From assembly GCA_963070105.1 (NCBI GenBank), contig OY718806.1, positions 6,779,865 to 6,843,864 of the forward strand: a stretch of DNA of 64,000 nucleotides, read 5' to 3'. Below, in pieces: positions 26,507-41,100 of this stretch; the first letter of the stretch is position 1, and each line of letters begins with the position of its first letter. A model generated the notes under the pieces. That model was given only the letters and a program-made list of their open reading frames with translations, was not told the DNA's origin and ran no database searches. The DNA is from Litomosoides sigmodontis. Lineage: Eukaryota; Nematoda; Chromadorea; Rhabditida; Onchocercidae. The position numbers and the translations under genes were made by a program.

Positions 26507-29500
26507 ATGGGAGAAGATTTTAACCGGTGTGATATGTGCTGCGCAAAACTCTGCGGTTTCTCTCCACCTGCTGATTTAACCCCTTCAACTGCATTACTTC
26601 CATGTCTTCATACTCTTTGTCCATCCTGTAAAACTAAATGCGAACAAGGTCTGGTATTTTCCTGTATACAATAAAATAAACTGGTTTTACAGATATTTGT
26701 TCAAAAAGCACGAAAAGTTAAAAAAAAAAATTGTTGCCATTTCGATTTAATTGCAGCATCAATGAATCAGCAAACGCTGATCTGCCAAATTTGCCGTACA
26801 GAATGTCTGCAGTCTCATGTACTTAATCTTCCAAATACAAGCGATTGTACCGTAAGGTGTGCTGCATATATTTTTGAACAGAAGCGGTGTGTTCGTTGAG
26901 TGTGCTAATTTATTTATCTTGTAAATATACGAACGAATTATTTATTTGTCCCGAAACAGTTCGTAATAATTGGATTTTTTTACTCTAACTTAAAATATTG
27001 CGGAAGAAGTGCATTTTTTTTGTCTGTGATTGATTACACTGAGGTTACACTGTGATTGATTACATTAAAATATTCAGTATTTTATTTCAGAAGATGTGAA
27101 TCTGCGGTCTGTCCAGATAAGCATCAGGCCACAACTAGATGCACTGTTTGCAATGAAGCTTTATGTGCTGACTGTAGTTTAGCACATCAACGCGTCACCG
27201 CTACATCTTCTCATTTTTTGCAAACTGTCAGTTAATATTTCTTTTAAATTCGTTTTGTGGTGAACAATTGCAACCACAAGCAGTTGTCGTTATTACTTCA
27301 AGGATCATGTTTAATATATTATTAATTATTGTGTCTGTTTTAAATGTCCAGTCAGAAAGGAAAGATAGATCCTGTTTTTGGATTGTCGAAGAACTTTTCT
27401 ATTTCGTTAGAAATAATATCATCTGAAACTTTCGCAGGTTACGCTATTTTAACTGTAAGTAGGAAAGTCACTGGGGTCTTTTCAGTCCACCACTAAAAAC
27501 TTCCGATTCCTTTATTGAAAATACCAAGTAGTAATTATTTCGGAAAATGATAGTGCATGCGAAAGGTTCTTTTAAAATTTTTCATATTATCGTTTTCAGT
27601 TATGTCCTGTTATTCCGAAGTGTGTCCGGTGTTGTCTTCATAACAATATGAAAGTTGTATCGCTCTGTCAATGTGGATCGGTAAGAGCTTTCCGTTCGGT
27701 AGGTTGACGTTTGCCGTAACTGTGTTTGATATTAAAATTAATGCATGTAAATTTTTGTGTACCGTTTTTGTTAATATTTTCATTCAGCCCTCAATGGTTT
27801 GTAAGCTGCATTTTCAGTATGTGTGTTTGACGTGCATCAACAGTAGGCTTCATGAGGGTCCTTCACATATGATAACACCATTATCTCATCTACCAAGTGC
27901 TCACATTGATGAAAGTAAAATTATGTCTTCATCGGCGCGGGAGACAGCACATATCGATTGCAGGTATTGTTTTTTTAAATAATGTTGTTACCAGATTTTG
28001 TGAAAATCGTTGATTTGCCATATTCGTATAGTTCTTTGAAACTATTTTTTGTTTCTTTATCTCTTTCTAAAGCTACGAATGTTAGGGCGGAACTTAATTT
28101 GGCTGGAACTTATGTATTAAGTGCTTCAGGGATCATTTTATTAGCTTAACTCAACTATATTACAAAGGGGCTTTTCAGTTTGTCAGTGATACAAGTGCGC
28201 AAAAATGCATTAAGTGAACGTGTTGCTAATTTAAAGAAAGAAGTCGGGAACCAAGTTGTGCACATTTGTCAAGCGGTAATTATTTGAATTAAGAGAAGTT
28301 TTCGATGTTGTAAAGCTGGTCATATTTTCTTCTAGGACAGCTTTGTTTGTACAAAATCTATTCATACTCTTATTATTATTCCACATTTACTTCAAGTGAA
28401 GTCGTTATTCCCAACTTGTTTGAAATAAATTTAGTATTTTCATGTATTAAGAAACCATATATTTAACAGTTTCTTTAAAATTCGTTGAAAGATAGAAGAA
28501 ATGAATATGTCATACTTCCATTTCGCTTACTGGCTCATTGTATTAGTTTTTCTGACTGTTAAGCTTCTGCAATTTTTTTACAGGTGATGAGGAGGGGAAA
28601 TGATCTGTTACGGGCACTGGACGCCGTTCAGTTTTATAAAGTACAGGAATATGACAAACTTCGTAATGAGCTACTCTGGCAAAAACGACGGTTCAGTAGA
28701 GTATGATTTATTTTGAGAAATTTGGTAAAATTATAAGTTGAATTACAAAATTATGTTGATCTTCAGTTCTTCAATCTGTTCTCTGTAGATTCCGATTTGA
28801 TGACAACACAGAAAATCATACACTTTATGTTGCTTTCTTTTGGAAATCTAAGTTGGTTATAGATTAACTCATACGCTTCTCGTATCAAAGATTTCAATGA
28901 TCTCAGTACACTTATAATCATGCGACAGTTTTTGGAAAATTGTATAGTAGTTCTTAAGGCAAAGAAAGTCAGCAGTGAGGTTTGTGAAATTCGCTATGTT
29001 TTCTAGTGTCTTGTATAATTTTTGGAAGAAAACGTCGATCGCTAATGAAATTTATCCTGTATCTTCTCAAAAGTTTTTCCAGAGAAGTTTGAATGGCTTG
29101 CAGCGTCCGGCGACGGTACAATTTAAACCCGATACAGAAAATATTCTAACAAACATCAGTCAATGGGGGCGGATTTTTGCTGAAGTCGATGACTTAGGAA
29201 CATTGAGAACTGTCAGTAGTTGTGTTCTGTATTCTATCTATAAAAATTAGAACGTTCTTTCCTAACGGAAGGAGTTTCAGTGAATATTTCTTCAGTGTAA
29301 TATATGAATATCTCGAAAGTTAGTAACATAACTGTTGAACAGAATCTTCTGCGATTGTACGTTTGATAGTATTTCTTACCACGTTCAGGAATTCTTTAGG
29401 TGGAAGTTACGCCAACACCTCTATCTTCGAATCCCATAGGTGTTCCATTGTTCGACATCGCAACAAATAGATCTATAGGATCTTGTTCATCGTCGAATAT

Positions 29501-32500
29501 TTGTGCACAGCGCTCATGTTGTAATGGATCAGTTAGGCAGAGTGTCCCAAGTTCCGTTAGCATGCGACCACCACAGGAGCATTCTCAACTTTTGCAACAA
29601 CAGCAGTTTGATGTTCATGAGGTCGGTTTTTGTTCTTCACTCAGAGACGCTTTTTAGTATTCAGCAAATGTATGACTTTGTGAAGTACCAAATCTTACTA
29701 TTGGTGTCAAGTTTTTTTTTGAATATTGCATTTTATAATTTTATATTTATCACTAATTCTCATTAAGAAGACATTGTATACAGACTTTATATCCTTTACA
29801 TGTAGTTGGCAGCAAGACAAATGCAAAATGTTCGAAGGCAAGGACTTTCACAGTCACAGTTTTTTGATTCTCTGTTGATTGAAAATTCTCAACGATCTAT
29901 CCGGTTGACAGGCCCAAGATATTCATACCCTTACATTTGTGAGTTGAATTCCATTTTAAAGTTTTAATCCGAACGTATGGGGTAGTACCACTGCTTGAAA
30001 AGTGTGAGGTAACTGTTTCGAATAGAATGATATTTTTGAACTTATACGAACATTGTGAATTAAGAGTTTGTGGGTTATATTTTGTGTTGATAATGAAGCG
30101 ACTAAGGGAGACTAATTTTAGTTGAACGATGTACGATAATGGATGAACTGTATATAAAGTAGCAATGAAATGGAGGAATGATTGGGAAGGAAGTGGGTGA
30201 GGTTAATGGGAAGGTGGACTGAACGTGTTGGAAGGCATCTAAACATTGAATAAGTGTGTGTGGGGGTGGCTTAATTAATTGTTTAGATTTCAATGTTGCA
30301 TGGTGAGTTATAAAAATTAGATTAAGAAGAATTTACATAAAATAAGAAATTTGAGGGTTAAGTGACATCTTGAAACAAAGGAAGTATAGAGCAGGGGATA
30401 GGCAGGTCAAAAGTCATATGCGGTGAGTGTAGTTATGATAGTACCATGAGAAAATTACAAAATGATTAATTGCTTCTGTGTGGTGTTGGGATTGATTACA
30501 GAACAAAGGTTGTGCAGTTTTAACCAATCACCCATTGTTAATTGAGTGACGGGTATTTTATAGGTGTCCATGTTCTGTTAAAATTTCGGATTTCCTACAA
30601 AACCAATTTTTACGCAGTGAAAACAGTTAAAGGAAGGGATGTAAAGAAAATAAACTGGTTATTAAGAAAAATAAGGATAGAATTTTTGGGACAAATAAGG
30701 GACAAATTTTTGGGGCAATAAAAATTTTTTGGACTACCGCTTTTTTAATATTCCATGTTCTCAAAAATATGCCGTTGCATCTTATGCTTTATCATTAATC
30801 GAAATTTGGGTTGCAGCTGGGTTCACTCCGACCGAACGACCTTGTGTTACTCCATACACTACCTTATCTGCCGGGCAGATCCTCCCGTATGTTTCTCAAC
30901 GGATGTTTTTACCGACTTCTATACCAGTTCAGCAACCGGCAGTATCAAATGTAGTTGAAGCATGTAACAGTACGTTTTCTACATTTACGAGCATCATTTA
31001 TAGACGAACATTGCTTGTTTTAAGCAGTTTTAATGCGCGCGTTTGGAGATGTCTCAAAAAACTGTTAAACTTTAAGGATTGCTTTTAAACACGAAATTTA
31101 TCATTTATCTATTTTACCTTTTACGCGTATTCATTATTAGTATAACATTTGCTTTTTAGGAAGGCTTTCAAATATCAAGTATCTTTTTTGAGATAAATTA
31201 TCGTACAGATTATCTTGTGATTCTTAAATTTTATGAAATTGATTTTAACAGTTAATTCCATTGTAGGTGTTCACCGGGTCTCAAACGTTCAATTAACAAG
31301 TGCACAATCGGGAAACAGCTCATTTGCTCCAGGGACTCATGCAAATTTGCTTCTTAGGCGATCTGACGAATTAATGTATTATTTGTTTGCTTTATTATGA
31401 TGCCAATTTTTTCTTAACCTCATCTTCATATTTTTACGCTAATCTTCAGGAAATTATTTGCGGAATTACTCGTTCTTTTAGTTTAACTGGTGCTGCTCAT
31501 TGTTACAGCAAGAATTATGAAGGTTGCTAAATATTACTTTCGTTCATAACTTTTGAGTTCTCTTTTATGACATATTATTAGTGTTGTCTATTATCACATT
31601 TTTGTAGAGTGCAAACTAGTCAGCTGGATATGACTAATACCTTGCCGGTCTCGAGGTCAGATTCGATTTCCACTATTTCTTTATCACCTACTACAGAAAC
31701 TATATCATCCAGTTCAGTCACAATGGATACCCGTCCTGCATGTAGTTCAGGCCACCTTGTTGCATGCACTCAAAATTCCGACACATCTGCCCCTGATGAT
31801 AGATCTGGTGTATGCTTTAATTCACAGGCCGTTCAAACCCCTTCGACCCAACAAAAGTGTGCTCCGAATAAATCTGGAACGTCAACGAGTACATGGTGAT
31901 GTTTTGTTTTATAACAGCATTTGACATTTGATGTATGCTCTAACCATTTCTGCGAAATATTTTAATGAACATTCATAAGACTAATTGTAATTGCAGTGTT
32001 AGCTCACCACCACCAAAAGACCCTGAACCAGCTCCATTGAAAATAACAGTTGGCATCAAAAACAGCAGCAATGATGAAATTTCAAATGTATCAAATATGG
32101 TTAAAACACAGTCAGATCAAAGCAGAAGTGAGCCACAAGGTTTGCTTGTATTTATGACAATGAAAGTTCAACTGTTGTAACAACGGACGCTCCAGAAAAA
32201 TGTACGACCGTCTAACGCACTACTACTTCACTTGACACCATAATTTTTTCGTACTGTAACGGTCATGAGAAAGTAACTCTAATGACTGTGGATTCTTTAA
32301 AGTCTTATCTGTAGCGGCTTTATTGATCGATTGGCTTTTATTCCACATTTACGTGGATCAGAAAATTTTCAATTTAAACAGGGAGTTCGGCAGATAATGA
32401 TGAATCCAGATGGGAAGACTATTGCTATGTATGCCAGCAAGGCTGTGATGAGAAAACTGGCTCTCTCGGTTGCTGTGCGAGTTGTCCACGGGTTTTTCAC

Positions 32501-34011
32501 AATATTTGTCATATCCCAGCTATAAAAGAGCAGATGGAGAATTTACCGTATGTTTTTATTGAAGTAGCCAGTATTATTGACTGTTGTCAGATAGCGTCTG
32601 ATTTTGCATTATGAGCTGTGGTTAATATTTTGGAGTACTGGGGAATTTTCCTTCATTTTTGCTTTACATTAATAATAAATCTGTTTGCAAAACTGTTTGC
32701 GGTTAAAAAGAACAGTAACTGTTTTTAGGCAAAATTCAAGTTGTGATTGGCTGTGTAAATACGTTGGAATATTTTAGGGATGAATGGGTTTGTTCATTAT
32801 GTACTGAGGCAGAACCATTGCACGAAAATGCGGGTACAATGGGACAACGTGAGAAACTAGTAAATATTTAAATCTGATCAACTATAAATGTGTTATTCTG
32901 ACGCTCATGACGGATTGATGAAGAAATTTTATTTTCTTTGAGTCAGGAATTCGGAGTGGTGATAAGTATTAATTTTAGCTCTGCGCAAAGGTTTTACTGA
33001 GTTGCTATGAAAAACATTTGGATGTAGAACCATTTTGTCATCCTGTACCACGAAGTGTCGTTAGTTATCATTTAATCATCAAACAGCCTATGGATTTTTC
33101 TACTATTGCTCGACGTTTGAAAGAAAAATCGAAAGGTCCGTTCACGAACGTTGCGCAGTTTATCCAGTCCATGAACCTAGTTTTCGAGAACTGCTCTACC
33201 TTCAATGCAGTAAATGTTTTATTAGTGCTTTGATTTCATGTCGTACTTGAACTGTAGAGGGGATCAGCATAACGCTTCCACTTTACAAGCTGAATTAGTG
33301 TTTTTTTATACAGAATTTGAGTGATTTTTTTGTCAAATTTTGGTATAAAACAATATTAAGCTAAGTCTTCTTTTTTTCGATTTACTTGACTCTTGTAACA
33401 AAAGGTAAGCCTTAAATAGTTACTACTTTTTCTAAGTTTAATTCGTTCTACGTGATGTGCTTCTAAATTGTGAATGCGGACAATGATTATTGTGATTTTT
33501 TTGTGAGGTTTACCTCAGCCTTTCAATTGTTTGCACTTTCAGCCAGGCGATGAAGTAGCGAAAGCGGGACGTTCTGTCTATCAAATATATAGTAGAGCAG
33601 TAAAAGAATATCTTCCATGTATGAAAAGTCAGGTGTGGTTATATGTAAATAAATATTCGGAAAATCGTCATACAGGACTGGTGCAAAAAGAGCAGGTAGG
33701 TGTTTGCACGTTTGACGTATGATGTTATTTATGTCATCTGGAGTACTAGATTGTGTTTGGTGGTTAAAAGCTGTATTGTACCGCAACACTTATTGATTGT
33801 TGGAAGCATTTAAATCATTTTACTTCTAGTAGTCATTCTTGTGGTTAATCCGAAATTTTGTTTCATGCTGTCATTTAGAAAACTGTTTACCGTGCAATAT
33901 TTGCAGAGTAGTCAAGGGTCGTCTACTGCACGAGTGCATGAGATATCTACAGAACCTGTCATTAAGAAGCTAAGAAAGGAAATTAAAACTGAATTTAGTG
34001 AAATAACTTGA
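26507..34011 (+). CDS. TIF1/Bonus-like TRIM protein with PHD and bromodomain
   Basis: Probable chromatin co-regulator and E3 ligase of the TIF1 class (TRIM24/28/33, fly Bonus). Nineteen exons: 26507-26648, 26757-26856, 27091-27226, 27600-27680, 27818-27963, 28179-28275, 28584-28700, 29083-29211, 29400-29621, 29806-29938, 30817-30969, 31267-31375, 31608-31895, 31997-32139, 32382-32547, 32778-32859, 32979-33209, 33543-33695, 33907-34011; 2733 nt, 910 aa. Domains: RING about 1-65 (CDMC, CLHTLCPSC, CQIC), B-box 1 about 85-125 (CPDKH, CTVCNEALCADC), B-box 2 about 135-175 (CCLH, CQC, CLTC, H..H), coiled coil about 200-315 ending VQFKPDTENILTNIS, a Ser/Thr/Pro-rich linker, PHD about 685-735 (CYVCQQGC, CCASCPRVFHNIC, DEWVCSLC) and bromodomain about 745-865 (QPMDFSTI, ending NCSTFN, which keeps the acetyl-lysine-binding Asn). 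The exon 2 donor (AG|GTGTGC) and exon 5 acceptor were chosen by phase and B-box spacing. Nuclear location is inferred. Confidence 0.88.
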
Positions 34012-35151
34012 AGTTTCACGGTGAGTTTATTCATTTCTTGTGGAAAATTTACTCTAGGTAACATACCTCCCACTATATTTTCATACTGAGCGTTCCCATG
34101 TACTGTAGCACGACAGACAATGATACACCATCATTAAATGGACAGAGATGGAGTGGCTGGGTGACGCTTAACATTTTTTAGATGTCATCTTATGTTTAGA
34201 GGATGTCTCTCAATATTTCACGTCCCAGGTTCTAATCACTGAACTTGATAGGTGATGTACTCTTCTAAGTGTTTTAAAGTGGCTCCCATTGAACACACAT
34301 ACCTCTTGCTTCATTTCATTTCGAGATCATTGCTGTTGTAAACACTGAACCATAGTTTTATTTTTCCGGGTAGCGTGATATATACGTTGGTCCCTTTTAT
34401 ATTCCTATTGAAATTTAAGGCAACATTGGACTTCCCAGAAGGGGACGCATCCTCGAGTTTGTGGTTAAATTCAGGAATTTTCACTGGTGACGTTAGGCAT
34501 TAAAAGTAGTCACACTTACAGACTCATTGAAACGCGCTTTATGAACAGTTTTTGAATATTATGTTTATTCAGTTAACTCATTTTTGGAAATGCTGTGAAT
34601 AAAAGGCCTGTGAGAGAATTCAGTTTTTCTCAATTGAACACACTACTGGTCAAATTTCAAATGTACCACTAAAGACTCGAGCATGGGTCAAAATAAAAAT
34701 GGGCCAAAAATACAAGAGTTTGTTCTCTCTGGTTTCGAGGGTTCTTACAAAGTTCATTGCTCCTTTGTCTTGGTTCCTAGCACTTTTGTGTGAGCTGCAT
34801 ATGAGGCAATTTTATATTTTGCTAAGAATTATACTTGATAATGTGGTTGAGCTTGATTGATGTGTAAGAAGTGACTCGTTAGTAAATAAGAACCTAGCAA
34901 ATAGTTTGATTAAATACACTTGTACGGAAATGTTCGAGAGCGCCATGAAGATGTAAAGGAATAGAGTAGTACCGGATTTTCAAATTAAAGCGAAAAGGAA
35001 ACATAGCTGGCCATTAGTAGAGAAATTGCTGGTGTAATTTGTAACTCTCTGTGCATTATTTCAGTCAAAAAAAATGCTTGGTCGCTTGTCAATTGCTGTC
35101 CCGATTAAAAAATCGTTTGTGAGAGGTAAAGTTGTCTTAAATGAAACTCGT
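34012..35151. other. Convergent intergenic spacer between TIF1-like and kinase genes
   Basis: About 1.1 kb separating two 3' ends. AATAAA for the plus strand is at 34598-34603 and its complement TTTATT for the minus strand at about 34563-34569, so the 3' UTRs may overlap. No other feature seen. Confidence 0.6.
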
Positions 35152-38100
35152 TTATAAGCCTGTAATAATAGTACCACTATTTGACCTTGAATTAGTGGCT
35201 AGTGTAGTGAATGAGCGTGCAGAGACACGTTCATAATGACTGTCCAAAAGTGCACCACCTGATACACCGCGTCGTAACTGTAGTACAACATCTTCCATCA
35301 TTTCTGTTAAATCCAAGAATGTTGGTCTACATTTTGGATCTTCCATCCAGCATCGTCGCATGACATAGTGATATCTGGAACAAAACGTTTTTTCCGGACT
35401 CTTGAAAAGCTGTTAAAATTGACTTGCTTCAAAAAAGGTACGAAAAAGAAAGATCAAAATATGCTTTTAACTTCATATGATTCTAGCTATGCTTTTCAAC
35501 ATCCGAGAATACAGGCTGGTACTGAAATTTAACCAACTCAATTACAGCGGAAACTGATGCTTTTTTGACAGCTACAGCGGTTAAAAGGGATTATTATAGG
35601 GGCTGTTAAAACAAAACTGGTCCAGCTAACAAAAATTGATTTGAAAACAACTAAAATAAATACAGATTATCAGGGCATCCTTTGGGTTTCATCAGACGGT
35701 GTCCACTCTTCAATAAACGGAGGATGTCGGTGAATTCAAGGTCTGCGTAAGGAATCAGACCGCGCGTAGCTAATTCCCATAGTACAATTCCATATGCCCA
35801 AACATCTGCTTTGAATGTGTACTGCAATTGGTTTTTTATATTTTTAGTAGCGGTATTTGTCTTTTTGGCAGATAATTGAATAACGCACAGCTAAATATCA
35901 CGCTAGGCGAGGCGAACGTCGCAGTACATTTTGAATCAAGATCTACCATTGTAGAAACACCTCAGACTTCATTCAATTTTTTCATTGAAAGTCCGCTGAA
36001 ATTTAGTTCTGGCTATATATGCTAAATCTGTTCCACAGATGTGTAAAATTTTTGTAGCATGTTTCATCAAATAACTTTCAATTTTTAAGTTTTGATAGAT
36101 CATTAAATGAAATTCCTAAAATTCGCATAGTTGTAGAACAGATCTAGCATAGACGAACCAGAACTAACTTTCAGTAGTTAATGTTAAGTAGTAACGTCCA
36201 CCGACATTAACTGAGATGGATCGTTCTTCACAAAATCCAAGAATTCTTGGTTATTTTGATGATGAAATACTGGCAAGTTCTAAATTTTTTATAGTGCTTT
36301 ATGAAGTGAAATTAACTACGTGTTCAAAAGCTAAAATGTTTGATGTGAACAGATGAGGAAACCTGTTGCTGTTCGAGTGATTCAATAGGCATCCATCGAA
36401 TTGGGATTCCGCGATCTTTGTGGATAGCCTGATACATTCCACATCTCGATACATCCCGGCTCAAACCAAAATCGGCAATTTTAACAACAAGATTTGCATC
36501 TAACCTTTAATGATTGTAAAGAATTAAAAATTCGACAATTTTTTCAATTATGATAGACTTAACGATAGTAAAATGTAAATCGCTTAATAAATATTTTAAA
36601 ATTTCAAGTGAAAGAAAATTTCATGTCGAACATGCAGTTTCGTGCGGCAAGATCCCGGTGGATAAACTGTTTGTCATGCAAGTAAGTCATCCCTCTTGCA
36701 ATTTGAATGCCAAAGTCAAGCAGGTTGCCAAATGTTAGTCTCTATAAGTAAAGTGAAATTTTTGAAGCGAGGATAAAAGTTGTAGAGAAAGCGAAAAACT
36801 AATTAAATTCAACTGGAACAGTCGAAAAAATAAAATTATGACAGCAATTTAAAAAAAAAAAACTTATCAAAACTGCTTCATGAGGATTTTAAATTTCATC
36901 AAGATATGAAGGAAAGCAAAACGAAAGGTACGTTTTCCGGATTAATGATAAAGTGCCGTAAATCTCCTTGAGCCATGAAATCAGTAACGATAATGGGATA
37001 ATTATTGTTGGTCGAGGAAATGCCGATAAGTCGAGCAACATTTGGATGGTCAAAATTAGCCATAATCAAGCCTTCTTGCAGAAATTCACTAATACCAGTT
37101 ATGACACCATCATTATGTGAGTCAATTGTTTTACATGCTACATCCACTAATTGACCGTCAGCATTTCGATATATAGCCCGATAAACAATACCGAAATTTC
37201 CTGCAAAGTAATCCGACAACTGTAGCAAAAGAGATAAGCTGAAGGTAGGGTAGCAATTGGTGCTCATGATAGAGTGTCTTTAATAAAATGCGTTTATGTA
37301 AATCAGATTACCTTTTCCAATTTCATCACCCAATTCCAAGTTCTGTAGAGGTATTTGCAACTTCGAATCAATTTCCATAAACAGATTTTCATATGGATTA
37401 AATGTTTTTATTTTGTCACCTTTTCTTCTGAGGCCAATGAACGGATTATTGCTCGCTAGAAAGAACTGTTTTTAAAATGTGTTTAAATATGAAAGATACA
37501 GTAAATGAAAAACGGAAACGAAAGCGGATAAACACCACTATTACTTCAAACAGGAAAATGAACTAACGAAACGAGGTATGACTTGTGTCAAGCGCTATTT
37601 GTGAGTCACTTGTACTGCATGGTTTCATCCTCTGATGGCTTCGCTGATGCTGTAAGAAAGGAAGATAAGAATGAAACATTGTAAGCAGCACGCTTCTTAA
37701 TATATCGTGCTAGATAACATGAAAATGAAATTTGAAACGAAAAACATCATTTTCATTTTTGTTAATAGTTCGAGGCTAACTTTATGAAATTGACGAGGAA
37801 GACATAGAATAAGCAGGGTGAGGAATGCAAGTACAATCACTGCAAATATTGTTGCGATTGCTTTCCTTTGCCTTAAAATTAGTTTGAATCCTCAGCTTAC
37901 AATTAATTATCGAAAATTTGGATATATCTGACAACATTTGACATATAACAATAGCGCTTTACCTGCATGGGTTGTGAGGTCTTGACATAAATGAACTTGC
38001 AATATGCTACACAACATTTTCCAAAATAACGAAGTGTGAAGTTACTGCGTCTCACAAACAGTTCTATGTATTAAGCTGAACTAATGAAAATTTGAAGTTC

Positions 38101-41100
38101 AATTCAAAAACTACTTCGAGTATGAATATGTGCTTGCCAAAATGATATTTGTAATATGAGAATTGCGTTTTTCCGGTAGTTGAAAAGTAATGGCAAATAG
38201 GCCAAATGACCTCAGTTTTCCTTCCAAATAAAAATTGCAATCTTCCATAAAATTAGCTGACATATTTACAATACAAGACAGTCTGAAAATAAGGCAAAGT
38301 GCTGATATGTTGGCACTACCCACTAAAAGTAGAACGTATTTGTAAAATAAAAAATTCCTTTTACTTGTAAAAAACGAATAAAATATAACTAACTTTGTTG
38401 CTCCAAAATTTACAATGGCACAGTTTCGATCACATACTTTGGCAGTAACGCCCTGTAGTCTATCAAATTTCTTACCATATACTTCAACCGAGGTGGAATT
38501 GGAGAGATTTGATGATGGAACATTTATCTCAAATATTTGTTTGTTGTAAAGAGGTAGATTCGCTTTGTTAGATATATTTGAATTTTGCCGGTAAAGGAAA
38601 ACACTTCACTTTGACGCTTCTCAGAGCATTTTTCGGGTGTCACGAAAGTTTCACGGAGCATAAAAAACAATAACTTACATGCTCAATAAATGGCGTACAG
38701 AAGTTGTCAACAGTGTAAGATGGACAGTTACCCTCTGACCGTGAAAAGGCATAACCAGATCCATTTTCCATAGCACACCAAACACATCGAAGTGGATCGG
38801 ACCAGTTTGACCGTTCCAACGAATCGCAGCTGTCGTAAAAATAGGAACATGCTAGTTCTATATAGCTGAGCTAAAAATAATAAATCGGTTGTGAAAAACT
38901 GAAATGAGTTCATTTTAAAGTTTCTGAACGATGGCCTTTTTCCTGTCAGTCGCCATCCAAAAAAAGTCCTTTTGTAAACTATAACAACATCTGTGAAAAA
39001 GGTTACAAACTTCGTTATCCTGAATGAAATAAATTCGACTGCGTGACAAGTCCGCAGCGATGCGATATTGAGAGGTATGAGATTGCTTAAATTGAGCTTG
39101 CTGCAATTGAAATGACCACAGTAGCGACGATGCCATTCGATCTGTTTGATCCGATACCTAAATATGCGACAAATTTGGAAAAATTCGAAAAAAAATTCGA
39201 AAGAATAAGCTTTGTTTTCGAAAAAAAGATCGTATATCAAGATTTTCAACGTCATTTCAAGATAAACATTACCCGATTTAAAATACCATCAGAATGAACG
39301 GTGAACAATGCGTCATCTTCATGAAAGCGTTTCACTGCTAAGATGTCCTCACCAGAACCCGGCAAACTATAATATATTCAAATTATTGTTACTGCGAAAG
39401 CTTAATACGATATTATATTTTGAGCTGAATTTTTTTTGCATCACGTTCATCAAATACGAAAATTGGGCTATTATTTATCTTTCAAATATTTTAGAAAAAA
39501 AAATTAAGTGTGCTCTGAGGTAAAATTCAAGCTTTTTCGCTCTTCTCGATAATGCTCGAAGCTCTCATTTCGTAATGAATAATTATGCTACATTATAACT
39601 AATTGTGCTACACACATTTATGGATACCGTAGAAATTTAGGCTTGTTCGCCACCTATCTTATTTACGCTCAGTTGTATGAAAAGTATGCAATGCAGTGAT
39701 CAGAATCTCTTGCGTTCACTTTTTTATTGCGATCTCTTTCACTCTTTTAGCAGATCAAGTTTCAATTTCATATTGATCGTTGATAGAAAGGATAAAAATC
39801 TTTCGACGATAGCTTACACAGCTAAAAGTTCTCCCGCAAATGCACGGAACTGTTCTAACCAACCATAACGATATGCAAATGATGGGAACAATCCCAAATC
39901 ACAATTGTCTAACGGTTCCTTTATATAGTTCTGCAATATAAATGCTGAAATCCGCATGCTCAACGCTTGCTATAACTCCCAAAACCATTTTTTCATATTT
40001 AATTAAATTTTAAAACAAGGATAAATTTTCGATATCCTTTTTTGGACCATCTAAACCGTTATTGCTGCATCTAAAAGAAAATTAAAACTTGTGGAAATGT
40101 AAAAATGAACAGACTCACACCACCAAATCTCGAGCAGGTTCTCATGGCATTTCCATCAGCACGTCGTGAAAATACAAAGCAAGACGAAGGCAGCTCTTTC
40201 GAATTTCGAATTTTTTGACATTCCTGAAATTCTGACCATATTCAAACTAACTAACTTAAGCACTATTACCAAGATTTCTTTGAATAGTAACTTTCCAGCA
40301 TAAAGCAGTCGTAATGTCAAACATTTCAAGGACACACAATTCGAAGCAGAAATGGATGCAAATAAAGGCCAATGCAAAAATTTTCATCCTATCATTGAAA
40401 AAACAAAGGCAAGGTTAAATTAAAATACACTTCAAAAATAAGCAAAATCAACTTTCCTTATTTGATGATTTATAGGAAATATTCTGACAATTTCTCCATA
40501 TTTGATTGAATGCTTTATCAATAAGGTCCATAGGATACTTGCATGCAACATTTTCATTTTTTTCGGATGTTTGAAACACAACAATCAGTTCATCACTGTC
40601 GGAATAGTACTCAGCTGCCAACGAAACAACATCCGTGTGCAAACCTAAAGCACATTTTTAATTCGCTTTTGAAGGTCAGAAGTAGAGGAACCTAAAAAGA
40701 CTATCGAAATTTGAACGGATGAGTGAGGAACAGGTATTTAAGCTGTGAAAGCGAAGTTTTCTCTGCAAAGTGCAGTGTTTGATAATTTCCCTTCGAAAGG
40801 AAGTGTGTAACGCTAGTCGTTCAAATCCCAAATAATATAAACTATTGATTTAAATGATGACTGTAAGAAAATTACTGAAATTTCCACAAGTAAGTGCCAT
40901 ATCAATACGGGACTCAAGCTTTTCTGTGCGATCCTCGTCGCACATTCGAGTTATCCGAACAGACGTCACGACCAGTTCTTCGATCCTTGCATTGATATAA
41001 GGCTCGTAAGGCCGTCGTGCCGATCCCACAAAAAACGTGTAACCAAGCCGATTGAATGCAGTTGCTAAGCCATGCTTGTCAATAATTCGTATGTCCTCCG

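Noticed and set aside
31449..31518. Possible extra TIF1 exon after TTCAG (EIICGITRSFS...)
   Set aside because: Cannot be joined in phase. Direct splicing of 31375 to 31608 keeps the frame.
38728..39255. 175-codon minus-strand frame
   Set aside because: Overlaps kinase exons 7 and 8 in a different frame. Those exons match sema/PSI patterns and keep phase, so this frame is a shadow.
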